Positions 41,898-50,924 of a stretch of DNA of 64,000 nucleotides are shown piece after piece. Location: positions 1-64,000 of the forward strand of contig RDYN01000042.1 in the NCBI GenBank assembly GCA_004293365.1, given 5' to 3'. Every line of letters starts with the position of its first letter. Position 1 is the first letter of the stretch. Source of the DNA: Oscillatoriales cyanobacterium. GTDB lineage: Bacteria; Cyanobacteriota; Cyanobacteriia; Cyanobacteriales; Microcoleaceae. Under the pieces are notes generated by a model, which made no database searches, was not told the DNA's origin, and saw nothing but the letters and a program-made list of their open reading frames with translations. The position numbers and the translations under genes are program-made.

Positions 41898-42070
41898 TAT
41901 GTAGATTTAAATTGATTAATTTGATAGATTTCTTGAGCATCTTCCAAGGAATATTCAATTTCATCATCTTCGTAGAAAAGTTGCGTTAATGAATAGTCTT
42001 GCCACTCGGTACTTTGCCACTCAGTATATTCGGATATTATATCAAATTCATTGGTATTAGAATTATTCAT
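41897..42070 (-). CDS. Small acidic hypothetical protein
   Basis: 57 residues from ATG 42070 (MNNSNTNEFDIISEYTEWQS); the frame extends to 42130 through a GCAGAGAGCGCAGAGAACAC-type repeat that is not believed to be coding. Very acidic, with LTQLFYEDDEIEYSLEDAQE. Its TAA overlaps the ATG of the broken small gene (TAATG), so the two form a coupled pair that could be a remnant toxin-antitoxin or accessory module of xisHI. Not recognised. Confidence 0.5.
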   Translation of the reverse strand: MNNSNTNEFDIISEYTEWQSTEWQDYSLTQLFYEDDEIEYSLEDAQEIYQINQFKST

Positions 42071-42289
42071 CTCTCTCTTTTCTGACTCTGTGTTCTCTGC
42101 GCTCTCTGCGGTTAAATCATTCCGATCCAAGCTTAAACGATATTAGCTGTTGATTTGTCCATAACTTCTCTTGATATCTCATTATAGCAATATCTCTGAG
42201 GGTAAGACTTAGGCATTACGGTGACAGAGTTTTTCAACTCTATCATGAAAATTATAGCCCCATCACCGCTGAGATTAAACTCTCATTCC

Positions 42290-43195
42290 TTAGTCGCGCT
42301 CAACGCTGTAAATTGCCTGCAAACTGAACTCACCATGGGCGGGGACTTCGACAATATCCGTCGCCGCATTGGTCGTTTCCACGCAGATTAAGCGCTGATA
42401 ATCTGCATCGTCGAGGTCGGCCATGTTTGCAGAAATTGTCACCCAGGGATTCCACACGACGGCGGATTTACTACCAGATGATTTAATGCGAATCCGACGG
42501 TTGAGGGAGGCGTCGTCTATGACTAATTCGTTGGTGACATTGAGATAAATTCGATCGACCTCACCGACTGCTACCACTGCACCTACTTGAGTTTTTTCGA
42601 CTCCACCGTCAACTTTATCAAGATACTGGCTGTTTTCTAAACCCAACACCTGCACGCGGTTGATGTCTCCGACTAGGAAGTAGGTGTGGAAGGCTTGGGT
42701 GAGGGGAAATGCTTTTTCGCCCTTATTGCGGGTGATTAATTCTACTGTGAGAGTGGTGCCGACGGTAATTGCGATCGCCAGTTCAAAAGCTTGGGGCCAA
42801 ATTGCTCTAGTTTCCTCAGTATCCTTGAGGCCTAGGGTGACTTGGGTTGCGCCGTCAGGAGTTGTACCGGTGTTGACGACATTCCACAGGCGATTGCGGA
42901 CAAACCCGTGGGCTGGGCGGCCCAAACCTTCGGGATCTGGGCCAAACCAGGGCCAGCAGATGGGTACACCGCCTTTGATGGCTTTCCCTTCGGCGTAGTA
43001 AGCTTTGTCGCTGAGGAACATCAAATCTGCGGTTTCGGTGGCTGGTTGGAAGGAGAGCACTTGGCCGGAATACACAGATATCAAGGCTTTGGCTTGGCCG
43101 TTGTCGATGTGAATCATCGGGAAACCGCCGTTTCCGCTGGCGAAGGTGAGGTGGCCGGCGATGCTGTAGTCTGTGTTTAGTTGGTCAATACTCAT
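42290..43195 (-). CDS. D-hexose-6-phosphate mutarotase (YeaD-like epimerase)
   Basis: 301 residues of the aldose-1-epimerase superfamily, converting alpha and beta anomers of glucose 6-phosphate. Landmarks are GGVPICWPWFGPDPEGLGRP with HGFVRNRLW (catalytic His), FPLTQAFHTYFLVGDINRVQ (second His) and the C-terminal LICVETTNA with the catalytic Glu. Full length. ATG 43195. Fits carbohydrate metabolism beside the phosphohexomutase, though repeats and unrelated genes lie between. Confidence 0.9.
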   Translation of the reverse strand: MSIDQLNTDYSIAGHLTFASGNGGFPMIHIDNGQAKALISVYSGQVLSFQPATETADLMFLSDKAYYAEGKAIKGGVPICWPWFGPDPEGLGRPAHGFVRNRLWNVVNTGTTPDGATQVTLGLKDTEETRAIWPQAFELAIAITVGTTLTVELITRNKGEKAFPLTQAFHTYFLVGDINRVQVLGLENSQYLDKVDGGVEKTQVGAVVAVGEVDRIYLNVTNELVIDDASLNRRIRIKSSGSKSAVVWNPWVTISANMADLDDADYQRLICVETTNAATDIVEVPAHGEFSLQAIYSVERD

Positions 43196-43313
43196 GCTGG
43201 TGGCGGAGGTTAATTGCTTTCCAATTATCTGATATTATGGTTGCTGCGGTTGTTTGTATTGTTGAGTTTGAGTGGAATGCGCGATCGGCTGTTTCTCTTA
43301 ATTATGCAAAGAT

Positions 43314-43672
43314 TAAGAAACCGGGTTTCTGGGAAAATTTAGGTTTGGTGGTGAAAGATTTCGGAAGAAACCCGGTTTCTCTTAATTCTGCAAAGATTAA
43401 GAACCCGGTTTCTCTTAATTCTGCAAAGATTAAGAAACCGGGTTTCTGGGAAAATTTAGGTTTGGTGGTGAGAGATTTTGGCAGAAACCCGGTTTCTGGA
43501 AATTGTGCAAAGATTAAGAACCGGGTTTCTAAGAAAATTTAGGTTTGGTGGCGAGAGATTTTGGCAGAAACCCGGTTTCTCTTAATTATGCAAAGATTAA
43601 GAAACCGGGTTTCTGGGAAAATTTAGGTTTGGTGGCGAGAGATTTTGGCAGAAACCCGGTTTCTCTTAATTA
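43314..43672. repeat. Array of GAAACCGGGTTTC units (about four)
   Basis: Units of about 85-120 bp alternate forward core TAAGAAACCGGGTTTCTGGG, middle AAAATTTAGGTTTGGTGG(C/T)GA and reverse core AGAAACCCGGTTTCTCTTAA with TTATGCAAAGAT. Several copies are partly deleted. Fills most of the 514-bp gap between the mutarotase and obg genes. It can be read as protein but composition is repeat-driven. Confidence 0.93.
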
Positions 43673-43709
43673 TGCAAGGATTAAATACAACCGAAAACTC
43701 AGAACCGGG

Positions 43710-44750
43710 CTACAAAACTCCCACTGCTGATAGCGCCTCCGCCTCAACCTCATTCATCTCGTCGAGTTTCAGCCAAACTTGCTGCATCAACTCATCCAAC
43801 CCAACTCGACTCACAGCCGAAATCATCAACACCGGAGCACCGCTGATTTCCTGCAATCGCGCGATCGCATTTCCAATTTCCTCATCCTCAAGATCGATCG
43901 CATCTACCTTATTAAAAGCCAAAATCTGCGGCCGATCCGCCAAACCCCGCCCGTAAGCCTTCAACTCTTCCTGAATTGTGATGTAATCGGCGATCGGATC
44001 TTCATCAGTAATATCCACCAAATGCAGCAACAACCGAGTCCGTTCAATGTGCCGCAAAAACTCGTAACCCAAACCCGCGCCTTCGTGAGCCCCGGCAATT
44101 AATCCTGGAATATCAGCAAAAACAGTACCGTCGCCCGTCGGTTTTTTGACTACGCCCAAATTCGGGATTAAAGTTGTAAACGGATAATCTGCAATCTTCG
44201 GGCGCGCCGCCGACAAAGCAGAAATTAAGGTTGATTTGCCCGCATTCGGCAAACCAATAATTCCCACTTCAGCTAATAGCTTCAATTCCAACCGCAAAAA
44301 CTTGTGTTCTCCTTCTTTTCCCGGCATCGCATAATCTGGAGCGCGGTTAGAATTGGTCAGAAAACACTTATTTCCTAAACCGCCTTTGCCGCCTTTGGCA
44401 ACACAAAAAGTCTGTCCGGGCGTCACCAAATCTGCTAAAATTGCCTGAGTTTCCGCATCGTAAACTACTGTACCGCAGGGAACTTCGATCGTGCGATCGC
44501 TCCCTGAAGCACCAGTCATATTCTTCGGCGCGCCCTTCTTCCCGTTTTCGCCCTTAAAAATCCGGTTGTACTGGAAATCCAGCAGCGTTTGCAGGCTTTC
44601 CACCGCCACCATAAACACAGAACCGCCCCGCCCGCCGGTGCCCCCGCTCGGCCCGCCCGCCGGTATATACTTTTCTCTGCGAAAAGCTACCATACCGTCG
44701 CCGCCTTTCCCGGCTGCGACTTGAATATCTGCGCGATCGATAAATTGCAT
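43710..44750 (-). CDS. obg: GTPase Obg/CgtA
   Basis: 346 residues. N-terminal glycine-rich Obg fold (MQFIDRADIQVAAGKGGDGM through GSVFMVAV, with GGKGGLGNKCFLTNSNRAP), then a G domain: G1 GLPNAGKST (about 165-173), G2/switch FTTLIPNLGVV, G3 DIPGLIAGA, G4 NKVD and G5 SAVS. Functions in late 50S ribosome assembly and stress response in other bacteria. ATG 44750. No extra C-terminal domain. Its 3' end abuts the palindrome array at 43.3-43.67 kb. Confidence 0.97.
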   Translation of the reverse strand: MQFIDRADIQVAAGKGGDGMVAFRREKYIPAGGPSGGTGGRGGSVFMVAVESLQTLLDFQYNRIFKGENGKKGAPKNMTGASGSDRTIEVPCGTVVYDAETQAILADLVTPGQTFCVAKGGKGGLGNKCFLTNSNRAPDYAMPGKEGEHKFLRLELKLLAEVGIIGLPNAGKSTLISALSAARPKIADYPFTTLIPNLGVVKKPTGDGTVFADIPGLIAGAHEGAGLGYEFLRHIERTRLLLHLVDITDEDPIADYITIQEELKAYGRGLADRPQILAFNKVDAIDLEDEEIGNAIARLQEISGAPVLMISAVSRVGLDELMQQVWLKLDEMNEVEAEALSAVGVL

Positions 44751-44760
44751 AATTTAGTTA

Positions 44761-45145
44761 ATAGTCAGTAGTCATTAGTCAGCAGTCAGTAGTCATTAGT
44801 CATTAGTCATTCGTTATGATACCAGATCCAACTACAATCTTGATCTTTTGGTGTGCATTACACATCCTACTCCCTACTCGGGAGCATCTCTGTTTTGCTT
44901 TTGTAGTGCTGTCCCCGCTCGGGTGCTTATATAATCACGCCAGCAGTGACAGCACTCAAACAAAAAATGTTTTTACCAAACTAAAATGCACCCTCCTACT
45001 CAACTAATTAGTAGTCATTGGTTCATAGCATACAGTCATTAATCGAAAATCTCACAAAATTGACCAATTACCAATTACCAATTACCAATTCCCCATTCCC
45101 AATGCCCTGCGCGGGCCAATTCCCAATTCCCAATTCCCAATGCCC
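44761..45145. repeat. Spacer with heptad repeats (GTCATTA and CAATTCC/ATTACCA)
   Basis: A GTCATTA/GTCAGCA run (44761-44813) upstream of obg and an ATTACCA to CAATTCC run (45061-45141) beside the next gene. The 44816-45060 centre contains no gene I can support. Confidence 0.85.
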
Positions 45146-46024
45146 CTAACAATAGGTTGATACATCTTCCTTGCAATCATCTGCCAAATAGCAGAGAGCT
45201 CGAAAGCGCATCCCCACCAATTGTTCGTACAGCGGGTTAATCTTGCACATCGCCGGAATGTGGACGATTTTGCGGCCAAATAACACGACATCTCGCTCAA
45301 ACGGACACTGCGGTGGAATCATTTTGCAGACAAAACGTGCCACTCTCGGATCGTGAACTTCCCAGCCGTCAAGCCAATCTTTGACGGGTTGCAGGACATT
45401 TTTATGGTGAGGTTTATGTAGCCCCGATGAAAGCGGTGTTGCTGCATAATCAACGGCTGTTTGGCTGCTTGATTCCGGAGGCCGATCGCTGCTGTCTTCG
45501 ATCGTGTGTCGCAGAGATTCGATCGCCTCCACGTTGTGACCCAAAGCTGTGCAAAAATTGTAAAGTACCTCGTCTTCCGAGAGCGAGTACGTACCGTCTG
45601 CTAAGGCTACCATGACTGCTGTTCTCAAAAAATTCTCCCCGTTGGTGGTACCTATCCCGAACACAGCAGCTAGTTCCTCTGCGGTAATCGGTTCAAAACC
45701 GGTCTCAAAAGATACCGGATTTAGTTCATCCTGAGTCAGGCTAGCAATCATTTTTTGCTCGTTTTCGTCAAAGTTGCCGTCAGCCCAAGCAATTGTCAGC
45801 AATCCCCGCAGCCAAGCGGCAATCTCTCTATCCGTGCAGTTCGATTTTGCGTTACTCATCAGCGTTTCCAGTTGGATGATATACCAGTCAAGTTGTTGGT
45901 TTGGAGCGGGATAAATATTCCCTCCTAAATAATTTTTACTGCTTTTTTGCTCGATCGATCTTTTTGTTGAAGGTTTGTGCCCGAAGATTGCTCCAAACGC
46001 TTGTAGTGGACGTGTTAAAAGCAT
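45146..46024 (-). CDS. Mo-dependent nitrogenase C-terminal domain protein with TerB-like domain
   Basis: 292 residues. A central helical TerB-like region (about 65-170: LLTIAWADGNFDENEQKMIA, MVALADGTYSLSEDEVLYNF) is followed by a C-terminal domain (about 205-290) with DWLDGWEVHDPRVARFVCKM, IPPQCPFERDV, HIPAMCKINPLYEQLVGMRF and RALCYLADDC. That is the cyanobacterial family named Mo-dependent nitrogenase C-terminus. The name is historical; no nitrogenase gene is in this window. Seven Cys in the C-terminal part suggest metal binding or disulfides. ATG 46024. Confidence 0.85.
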   Translation of the reverse strand: MLLTRPLQAFGAIFGHKPSTKRSIEQKSSKNYLGGNIYPAPNQQLDWYIIQLETLMSNAKSNCTDREIAAWLRGLLTIAWADGNFDENEQKMIASLTQDELNPVSFETGFEPITAEELAAVFGIGTTNGENFLRTAVMVALADGTYSLSEDEVLYNFCTALGHNVEAIESLRHTIEDSSDRPPESSSQTAVDYAATPLSSGLHKPHHKNVLQPVKDWLDGWEVHDPRVARFVCKMIPPQCPFERDVVLFGRKIVHIPAMCKINPLYEQLVGMRFRALCYLADDCKEDVSTYC

Positions 46025-46463
46025 ATTTTGTTCTCAAGAGCTTCGCCAATTAGCGAGCTAATGTATGGTTTAATCCTCTTCCCCTAAAGTGTCGTCTATC
46101 TTGAGGAATAGGTTTTGTTGATTCATTGTTAAGTATAGTTGCACCGCTTGTAGATGGCGTATCGAATTTTACGTAATTTCAACGCCAGAGCGACCAAATT
46201 TATCGCAAGCAATCACAGGTTTGCCAAGATAGGATCTAATCAGCAAGCGGGTTTCTCACCCAGGGGCGATTCTACTTCGCTATGTTTACATTTTAATATA
46301 TATATTTGTAAATTTTGTGTAAAAACTCCGCAACATTTGACAACAAGTTGTCTTTATAGTGGGGAAATAAAAAGAGTTGATGGAACTATTACCGCCTGTC
46401 AAGACCTGTGATTGCTGGGGCAGTTTATAAATCAGCCCGAGACGGAACAATAACATCAAATCA
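46025..46463. other. Spacer upstream of the Mo-nitrogenase-domain gene
   Basis: About 440 bp, AT-rich, without a supported gene. One frame at 46154-46411 has an unremarkable composition and no recognisable protein. Confidence 0.4.
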
Positions 46464-46577
46464 AGGTAGGTTGTTGCGCTTGGGCGCTCTTGTGAAGCGC
46501 AACAACCTACCTCAAGTATTAAAGGCACGTAGTTGCGCTTGGGCGCTCTTGATGAAAGAGCGCCCAAGCGCAACTAC
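46464..46577. repeat. Two palindromic hairpins of the GTAGTTGCGCTT family
   Basis: Hairpin 1 has perfect 18-bp arms (46464-46481/46495-46512). Hairpin 2 has perfect 22-bp arms (46529-46550/46556-46577) with a 5-nt loop. Hairpin 2 is the uninterrupted form of the outer element at 21521-21723. Confidence 0.92.
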
Positions 46578-46593
46578 ATACCTCAACTCTTAC

Positions 46594-47667
46594 TTAGCTG
46601 CGGCGGCACAAAATCCAGCGCAATTCCATGGGCGGCCGTCCATTTGCCATCGGGAAAACATCTCTACCGGTGGCCCAACTCGGGAACCAGGGCGTCGGCG
46701 GCCAGGCTTCTTTTGGCAGGTGCTGGCGTTCGTATTCCCACACCAATTCGTCGGATATTTGGACTAAGGGCAAGCCTTCCATGGCGGAGGCGAGCTCTTG
46801 GGGTGTAAATAAAGTAGACCAGGAAAGTTGTGCAACTTGTCGCACGAGGGCGTCTGGCTGGTAGTCGCCGACGGTTAAGAATGTGCTGAATAGCAACACG
46901 CCTCCGGGACAGAGGAAATCGCACATTTTCGCGAGGAAAAGCCTTACTTGATCGATGTCCCGAAAATGCGAGATGACTTCGGCGGCAACTGCCAACTGGT
47001 AGCGGGCTGGTTTCATCCGCATTAAGGGATCGAGCACGTCGCCTTCTGTTACTGTGACGGGAAGGTTTTCGGCTGTTGCGGCTGCTTGCAGTTGTTCTGC
47101 AAAAGCTGGGGTTAGCTCGATCGCATCTACAGAATAGCCCAATCTCGCCAGCGGTAAGGTATTGCGCCCGGTACCGGCCCCCACGTCTAAGATGCGGATG
47201 CGATCGGGATTTCCCAATTTAGCAGCCGTTGCCATCAATTTTGCATCGGGATGGGAACCAAATAGAGGCGGTTCTCTGGTGTCAACCCAGCTTTTATATT
47301 GTTCTCCTACTGTTGAAGTAGTGACAATTACTTTGCAAGCTAAACCGGTTTGTGGCGGCTGCACTGATTCGTATTGCAGAATCATCATCGATGCTGTTGA
47401 AGTGCGGTAGCCCTGTTCTAATTTAGTCGCTAAAAGCTTTCTGAGTTCCTCTTTACGGTCTTCTGGCAGGGGTCTGTCGAGGGTGCTAAATAGCTTTTCG
47501 ATTGACTTGAGATAGTGGTTTACCATTCCCGGTACGCAGGGGAAAATTAATTCTCCGCGTGCGGTGACGCGAGTGTTAATTTTGTAGAGGATGGCTTGCT
47601 GGAGAATTTCGGGATTGACTACCAGCGGCATTTGTTCGGTTTGGTCGATCGTGTTTTCGGCGCCCAT
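46594..47667 (-). CDS. SAM-dependent methyltransferase
   Basis: 357 residues. The N-terminal ~115 residues are helical (EILQQAILYKINTRVTARGE) and unassigned. The class I methyltransferase domain begins near 140 with RIRILDVGAGTGRNTLPLAR (motif I), DAIELTPAFAEQL (motif II acidic), VTEGDVLD and QLAVAAEVISHF. The C-terminal part is rich in Trp/Pro (AWPPTPWFPSWATGRDVFP). ATG 47667 lies 9 bp from a GGAAGAA heptad repeat. Substrate unknown. Confidence 0.85.
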   Translation of the reverse strand: MGAENTIDQTEQMPLVVNPEILQQAILYKINTRVTARGELIFPCVPGMVNHYLKSIEKLFSTLDRPLPEDRKEELRKLLATKLEQGYRTSTASMMILQYESVQPPQTGLACKVIVTTSTVGEQYKSWVDTREPPLFGSHPDAKLMATAAKLGNPDRIRILDVGAGTGRNTLPLARLGYSVDAIELTPAFAEQLQAAATAENLPVTVTEGDVLDPLMRMKPARYQLAVAAEVISHFRDIDQVRLFLAKMCDFLCPGGVLLFSTFLTVGDYQPDALVRQVAQLSWSTLFTPQELASAMEGLPLVQISDELVWEYERQHLPKEAWPPTPWFPSWATGRDVFPMANGRPPMELRWILCRRS

Positions 47668-47675
47668 AAGTTCCA

Positions 47676-47766
47676 GGAAGAAGGAAGAAGGAAGAAGGAA
47701 GAAGGAAGAAGGAAGAAGGAAGAAGGAAGAAGGAAGAAGGAAGAAGGAAGAAGGAAGAAGGAAGAG
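47676..47766. repeat. Heptanucleotide tandem repeat (GGAAGAA), ~13 copies
   Basis: An uninterrupted run of the 7-bp unit immediately upstream of the methyltransferase start. The same unit lies inside trmJ at 35.45 kb. Confidence 0.95.
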
Positions 47767-47821
47767 GCTATTGGTGTCAACAAGCGCGTTAAATGTAGTC
47801 TTCTGTTTGACGATTAGGCCT

Positions 47822-47906
47822 TCGATCCCCCCTAACCCCCCTTAAAAAGGGGGGGACAAGAGTCTTGTCAAAGTCCCCCTTTTTAAGGGGGATTTAGGGG
47901 GATCGA
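47822..47906. repeat. Long imperfect hairpin of C-rich/G-rich arms
   Basis: TCGATCCCCCCTAACCCCCC at the left pairs with GGGGGATTTAGGGGGATCGA at the right; inside lie a second pair (CTTAAAAAGGGGG and CCCCCTTTTTAAG) and the central palindrome CAAGAGTCTTG. A shorter relative is near 18.69 kb. Confidence 0.85.
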
Positions 47907-48042
47907 GACTTTGATACAAACCATAGATACAAAGGATTTTAGATGTAGGTAGACACGCTTTGAGAATAGGTTCGAGGGAGGTTTGTCGATCGCTGACTGT
48001 ACAATTTGAGATTAAAAAAAAACAGATTATTTTGAAAAAATA

Positions 48043-48283
48043 CGGTTTGTAGTGAGGACTTTAGTCCGCATCAATTTTTGCGGACTAAAGTCCTCACTAC
48101 AAACCTGTCCGCATCAATTTTTGCGGACTAAAGTCCTCACTACAAACCTGTTTTTCGGAGATGATATTTAAAATATCGATCGGCTGTAGCGCATTTAAAT
48201 TCATGGGGACTAAAGTCCTCACTACAAACCTGTTTTTCGGAGATGATATTTAAAATATCGATCGGCTGTAGCGCATTTAAATT
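48043..48283. repeat. GGTTTGTAGTGAGGAC family repeats plus a 77-bp direct duplication
   Basis: One palindromic unit (48043-48107) is followed by reverse arms. The block 48126-48202 (starting GGACTAAAGTCCTCACTACA and ending GTAGCGCATTTAAATT) is repeated at 48207-48283 virtually unchanged. The remaining spacer to 48390 has no gene. Confidence 0.9.
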
Positions 48284-48390
48284 GTATTTTTCAGAGGTGG
48301 AAAAAGCAAATCCTCTCGCCTTCTCCCCCTCTATCGTTTTCCTGTCAGCCATCACAGGCAATTTATAGATGTAGCAACTGCAAGCTGGGC

Positions 48391-48690
48391 TTAGTTGCTG
48401 CCGGTAAAAGTCACTTCGGGGAACCTTGACTGAGCCTCAGGCATCGGGCGCCGTCTGCCTTCTTCTTGCCAGTAGTTGATAACTTCTGTAGCTTGGTTGA
48501 GGATTTCGACGCGATCGTTGTCAGCAATCCAGTGTTTGGCTTCGAGTTCGTTTTTGAGTTCTTCCCACGCATCTTTGCGGGGCCAGAAAAAGTAAGCTGT
48601 CAGCGGGCTAGTTCCTTTGCCGACAACTTGGTCAACGGCGAGGGCAACATTCTCTTCTAGCCAGAGAACTTTTAAGATGAACTTGGACAA
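48391..48690 (-). CDS. Ribosomal protein PSRP-3 / Ycf65
   Basis: 99 residues matching the cyanobacterial and plastid small-subunit protein PSRP-3 (Ycf65): [40 protein letters not shown] and [20 protein letters not shown], then [10 protein letters not shown]. It is found only in cyanobacteria and plastids, which supports the taxonomic call. The start is TTG at 48690 with a strong GGAGG 5 nt upstream; there is no ATG near. Divergent to the HAD gene at 48880. Confidence 0.95.
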   Translation of the reverse strand: MSKFILKVLWLEENVALAVDQVVGKGTSPLTAYFFWPRKDAWEELKNELEAKHWIADNDRVEILNQATEVINYWQEEGRRRPMPEAQSRFPEVTFTGSN

Positions 48691-48879
48691 GCAAACCTCC
48701 AGGGTTCCGATCGAACTTATTAAAAATTTCTACAATCGCTAAGCGTAGCACATTCTGTTCAATAATGAGTCATCGGCGATTAAAAGTTTTGTCGCGCGGC
48801 TGGGTTTACCGCTGCTTAGGGGCTGGAAACCGATAAAATTTATGAACTCACTCGCCCCAGCTACAGGAATAATTAAGTT

Positions 48880-49665
48880 ATGAGTAGATTTATTTTAGTT
48901 TTTGACATTGATGGTGTAGTGCGGGATGTGTCCGGTTCCTATCGGCGGGCGATCGCCGATGCGGTAGAACATTTCACGGCTGGTGCTTTTCGCCCGAATT
49001 CTGTGGATATCGACTCTCTCAAGTCTGAGGGTGTGTGGAATAATGACTGGGAAGCGTCTTTGGAGTTGGTTTGCCGTTATTTTGAGCGGATTGGGCGATC
49101 GCGAAATCAACTCGATTTCAAATATGACGAATTAATCGCTTTTTTCCAAAGTCGCTATCGCGGGAATGATGATAAAAATTGGACTGGTTATATTTGTGAC
49201 GAACCGCTGCTGTTAAGTCCAGCTTACCTGGAAACTTTAACAATTGGAGGCGTTGCTTGGGGATTTTTTAGCGGCGCGATGCGAGATGAAGCAGCTTATG
49301 TTTTGTCAGGGAAACTGAGTTTAAATTCCCCCGTGTTAGTCGCCATGGAAGATGCACCGGGAAAACCCGATCCGACTGGACTTTTCGCAGCAATTGAACA
49401 GTTGGAAAACCTGCACGGTTTAGAAAGCAATTTGCCCGTAATTTACGCCGGAGATACTGTTGCTGATATTTACACTGTTGTGAAAGCGCGGGAATTACAA
49501 CCGAATCGGCTTTGGCTGGGTGCAGGAATTTTGCCACCTCACGTTTTGGATGATTCTGCTCGCTGTGAATCCTATGCTCTGGCGCTAAAAACTGCTGGTG
49601 CAGCAGCAGTTTTCAGGAATGTCGAAGAATTGAATACTGCACGAATTGGAGAATTAGTTAAGTAA
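48880..49665 (+). CDS. HAD-type hydrolase (TIGR01548-like)
   Basis: 261 residues. HAD motif I FDIDGVVRDVSGSYRRAI (nucleophile Asp), motif II FFSGAMRDE, motif III lysine near APGKPDPTGL and motif IV VIYAGDTVADIYTV are intact, with a helical cap between 20 and 110. It resembles the cyanobacterial and plant family TIGR01548 of unknown substrate, in which the HAD unit may act with histidinol-phosphate aminotransferase-like proteins. ATG 48880. Phosphatase activity is inferred. Confidence 0.85.
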   Translation: MSRFILVFDIDGVVRDVSGSYRRAIADAVEHFTAGAFRPNSVDIDSLKSEGVWNNDWEASLELVCRYFERIGRSRNQLDFKYDELIAFFQSRYRGNDDKNWTGYICDEPLLLSPAYLETLTIGGVAWGFFSGAMRDEAAYVLSGKLSLNSPVLVAMEDAPGKPDPTGLFAAIEQLENLHGLESNLPVIYAGDTVADIYTVVKARELQPNRLWLGAGILPPHVLDDSARCESYALALKTAGAAAVFRNVEELNTARIGELVK

Positions 49666-49726
49666 GAATCCAACCTGCTGCTGATTCCCAAAATACCTAC
49701 AATCCCGGTCTAAAGCCATAAAAAAA

Positions 49727-49957
49727 AGGTTTGTAGTGCGGACTTTAGTCCGCAAAATGCTGCGGACTAAAGTCCGCACTACGAACCAATTTTACTGTCC
49801 GCAAAATGCTGCGGACTAAAGTCCGCACTACGAACCAATTTTACTGTCCGCAAAATGCTGCGGACTAAAGTCCGCACTACGAACCTTTAAGTCCGCACTA
49901 CGAACCAATTTTACTGTCCGCAAAATGCTGCGGACTAAAGTCCGCACTACGAACCTT
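49727..49957. repeat. Array of GGTTTGTAGTGCGGACTTTAGTCCGC repeats
   Basis: One forward arm (GGTTTGTAGTGCGGACTTTA at 49728) is followed by four direct copies of GCAAAATGCTGCGGACTAAA with GTCCGCACTACGAACC, three of them joined by AATTTTACTGTCC. The unit has been tandemly amplified (about 51 bp period). Confidence 0.93.
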
Positions 49958-50023
49958 TTTTACTGCGGTTAATGGCTCGGATGCGATATTACCAATTTTC
50001 CATTACCCATTACCATTTAGAGA

Positions 50024-50842
50024 TTATTTCAAGTTCAAGAATTTGTCTAAGGCGCTAACAACAACTGGCGGCCAGCGGCGGGTTTTTGCCACCCAGTCGA
50101 GGTCTTTGTAGCGAGAATCGAGACCGACTGCGGCTACCCAATTGCTCTCAGCTTCACCGCGCTGTCCGACCTCCCAAAGACAGGCGCTGAGGGCTGCTCT
50201 CATATCAGCAAATTGGGGATATCTGCGGACAATGTTTTTCATGTTGCGAATTGCTTCTTTGGCTTGCCCGTTTTGATAAAGTGCGAGGGCGTGGTTGGCA
50301 CGCGCAAAGGCATATTCTGGAGCTAATTCAAAGGCTTTGCTGTAGTCTTTAATGGCTATTTCCCATTGTCCTAAACCTGCTTCGGCGTTACCTCGGTTGT
50401 TGTAGGCGGCTGGATCTTTGGGGTCTAATTCTAGTACGTGATTGTAGTCGGCGATCGCATCTTCCCATTTTCCTAAACCTTCTAAAGCTGTACCGCGATT
50501 TAGGTAGGGATCGGGGGCATTGGGAGCTAGTTCGATCGCCTTTTCGTAGTCAGCAATTGCTAATTGTAGTTTGTTTTGGCTGACTCTCGAATTGCCTCGG
50601 TTGCTCCAAGCGGCGGCTTGTGAGGGAAATTTGTCAATAATTTCTGTCCACAAAGTTTCTGCGGCGGGAAATTTGCCTTCGTTTGTAGCCTCAAAAGCTT
50701 TCTGAACAAGTTCTCCTAATTCCTGCTGCTGAGGGGTGAGCTCTGTTGCTTGTAGTTGTGCGGCGGCGGGCGCGATATTTCCCAACCAAACTAACCCGGT
50801 TACAATTAATACTGTAAAAAATGTGAAAAGTGAGCGAATCAT
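50024..50842 (-). CDS. Exported TPR protein
   Basis: 272 residues. A signal peptide (MIRSLFTFFTVLIVTGLVWL, then GNIAPAAAQ) is followed by at least four TPR units (AAWSNRGNSRVSQNKLQLAI, APDPYLNRGTALEGLGKWED, PAAYNNRGNAEAGLGQWEIA, YAFARANHALALYQNGQAKE). The TPR phase is regular, with NRG motifs as in many cyanobacterial thylakoid-lumen or periplasmic TPR proteins. C-terminal ~60 residues: WVAAVGLDSRYKDLDWVAKT, conserved-looking. ATG 50842. Divergent to cobK. Likely a scaffold; partner unknown. Confidence 0.85.
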   Translation of the reverse strand: MIRSLFTFFTVLIVTGLVWLGNIAPAAAQLQATELTPQQQELGELVQKAFEATNEGKFPAAETLWTEIIDKFPSQAAAWSNRGNSRVSQNKLQLAIADYEKAIELAPNAPDPYLNRGTALEGLGKWEDAIADYNHVLELDPKDPAAYNNRGNAEAGLGQWEIAIKDYSKAFELAPEYAFARANHALALYQNGQAKEAIRNMKNIVRRYPQFADMRAALSACLWEVGQRGEAESNWVAAVGLDSRYKDLDWVAKTRRWPPVVVSALDKFLNLK

Positions 50843-50924
50843 CTTTGGTGGCAGTTGAAACTTTACTTAAAGATATTATTAACCAAAATTCCGGCTATTG
50901 GTTCGATATGTTAGGACTAATTTT

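Noticed and set aside
43314-43672. Possible CRISPR array (regular ~20-bp repeats with ~40-bp spacers)
   Set aside because: The repeats are palindromic and alternate in orientation, the 'spacers' are themselves near-identical between units, and no cas gene is in the window.
45146-46024. Indication of nitrogen fixation from the Mo-dependent nitrogenase domain name
   Set aside because: The family name is historical; no nif gene occurs in the window and the domain is found in non-fixing cyanobacteria.
46154-46411. 85-codon + strand frame in the spacer near 46.2 kb
   Set aside because: No ribosome-binding site, domain or codon pattern supports it.
48140-48361. 73-codon minus-strand frame
   Set aside because: Made by a direct duplication of repeat sequence; no start signal and no independent conservation.
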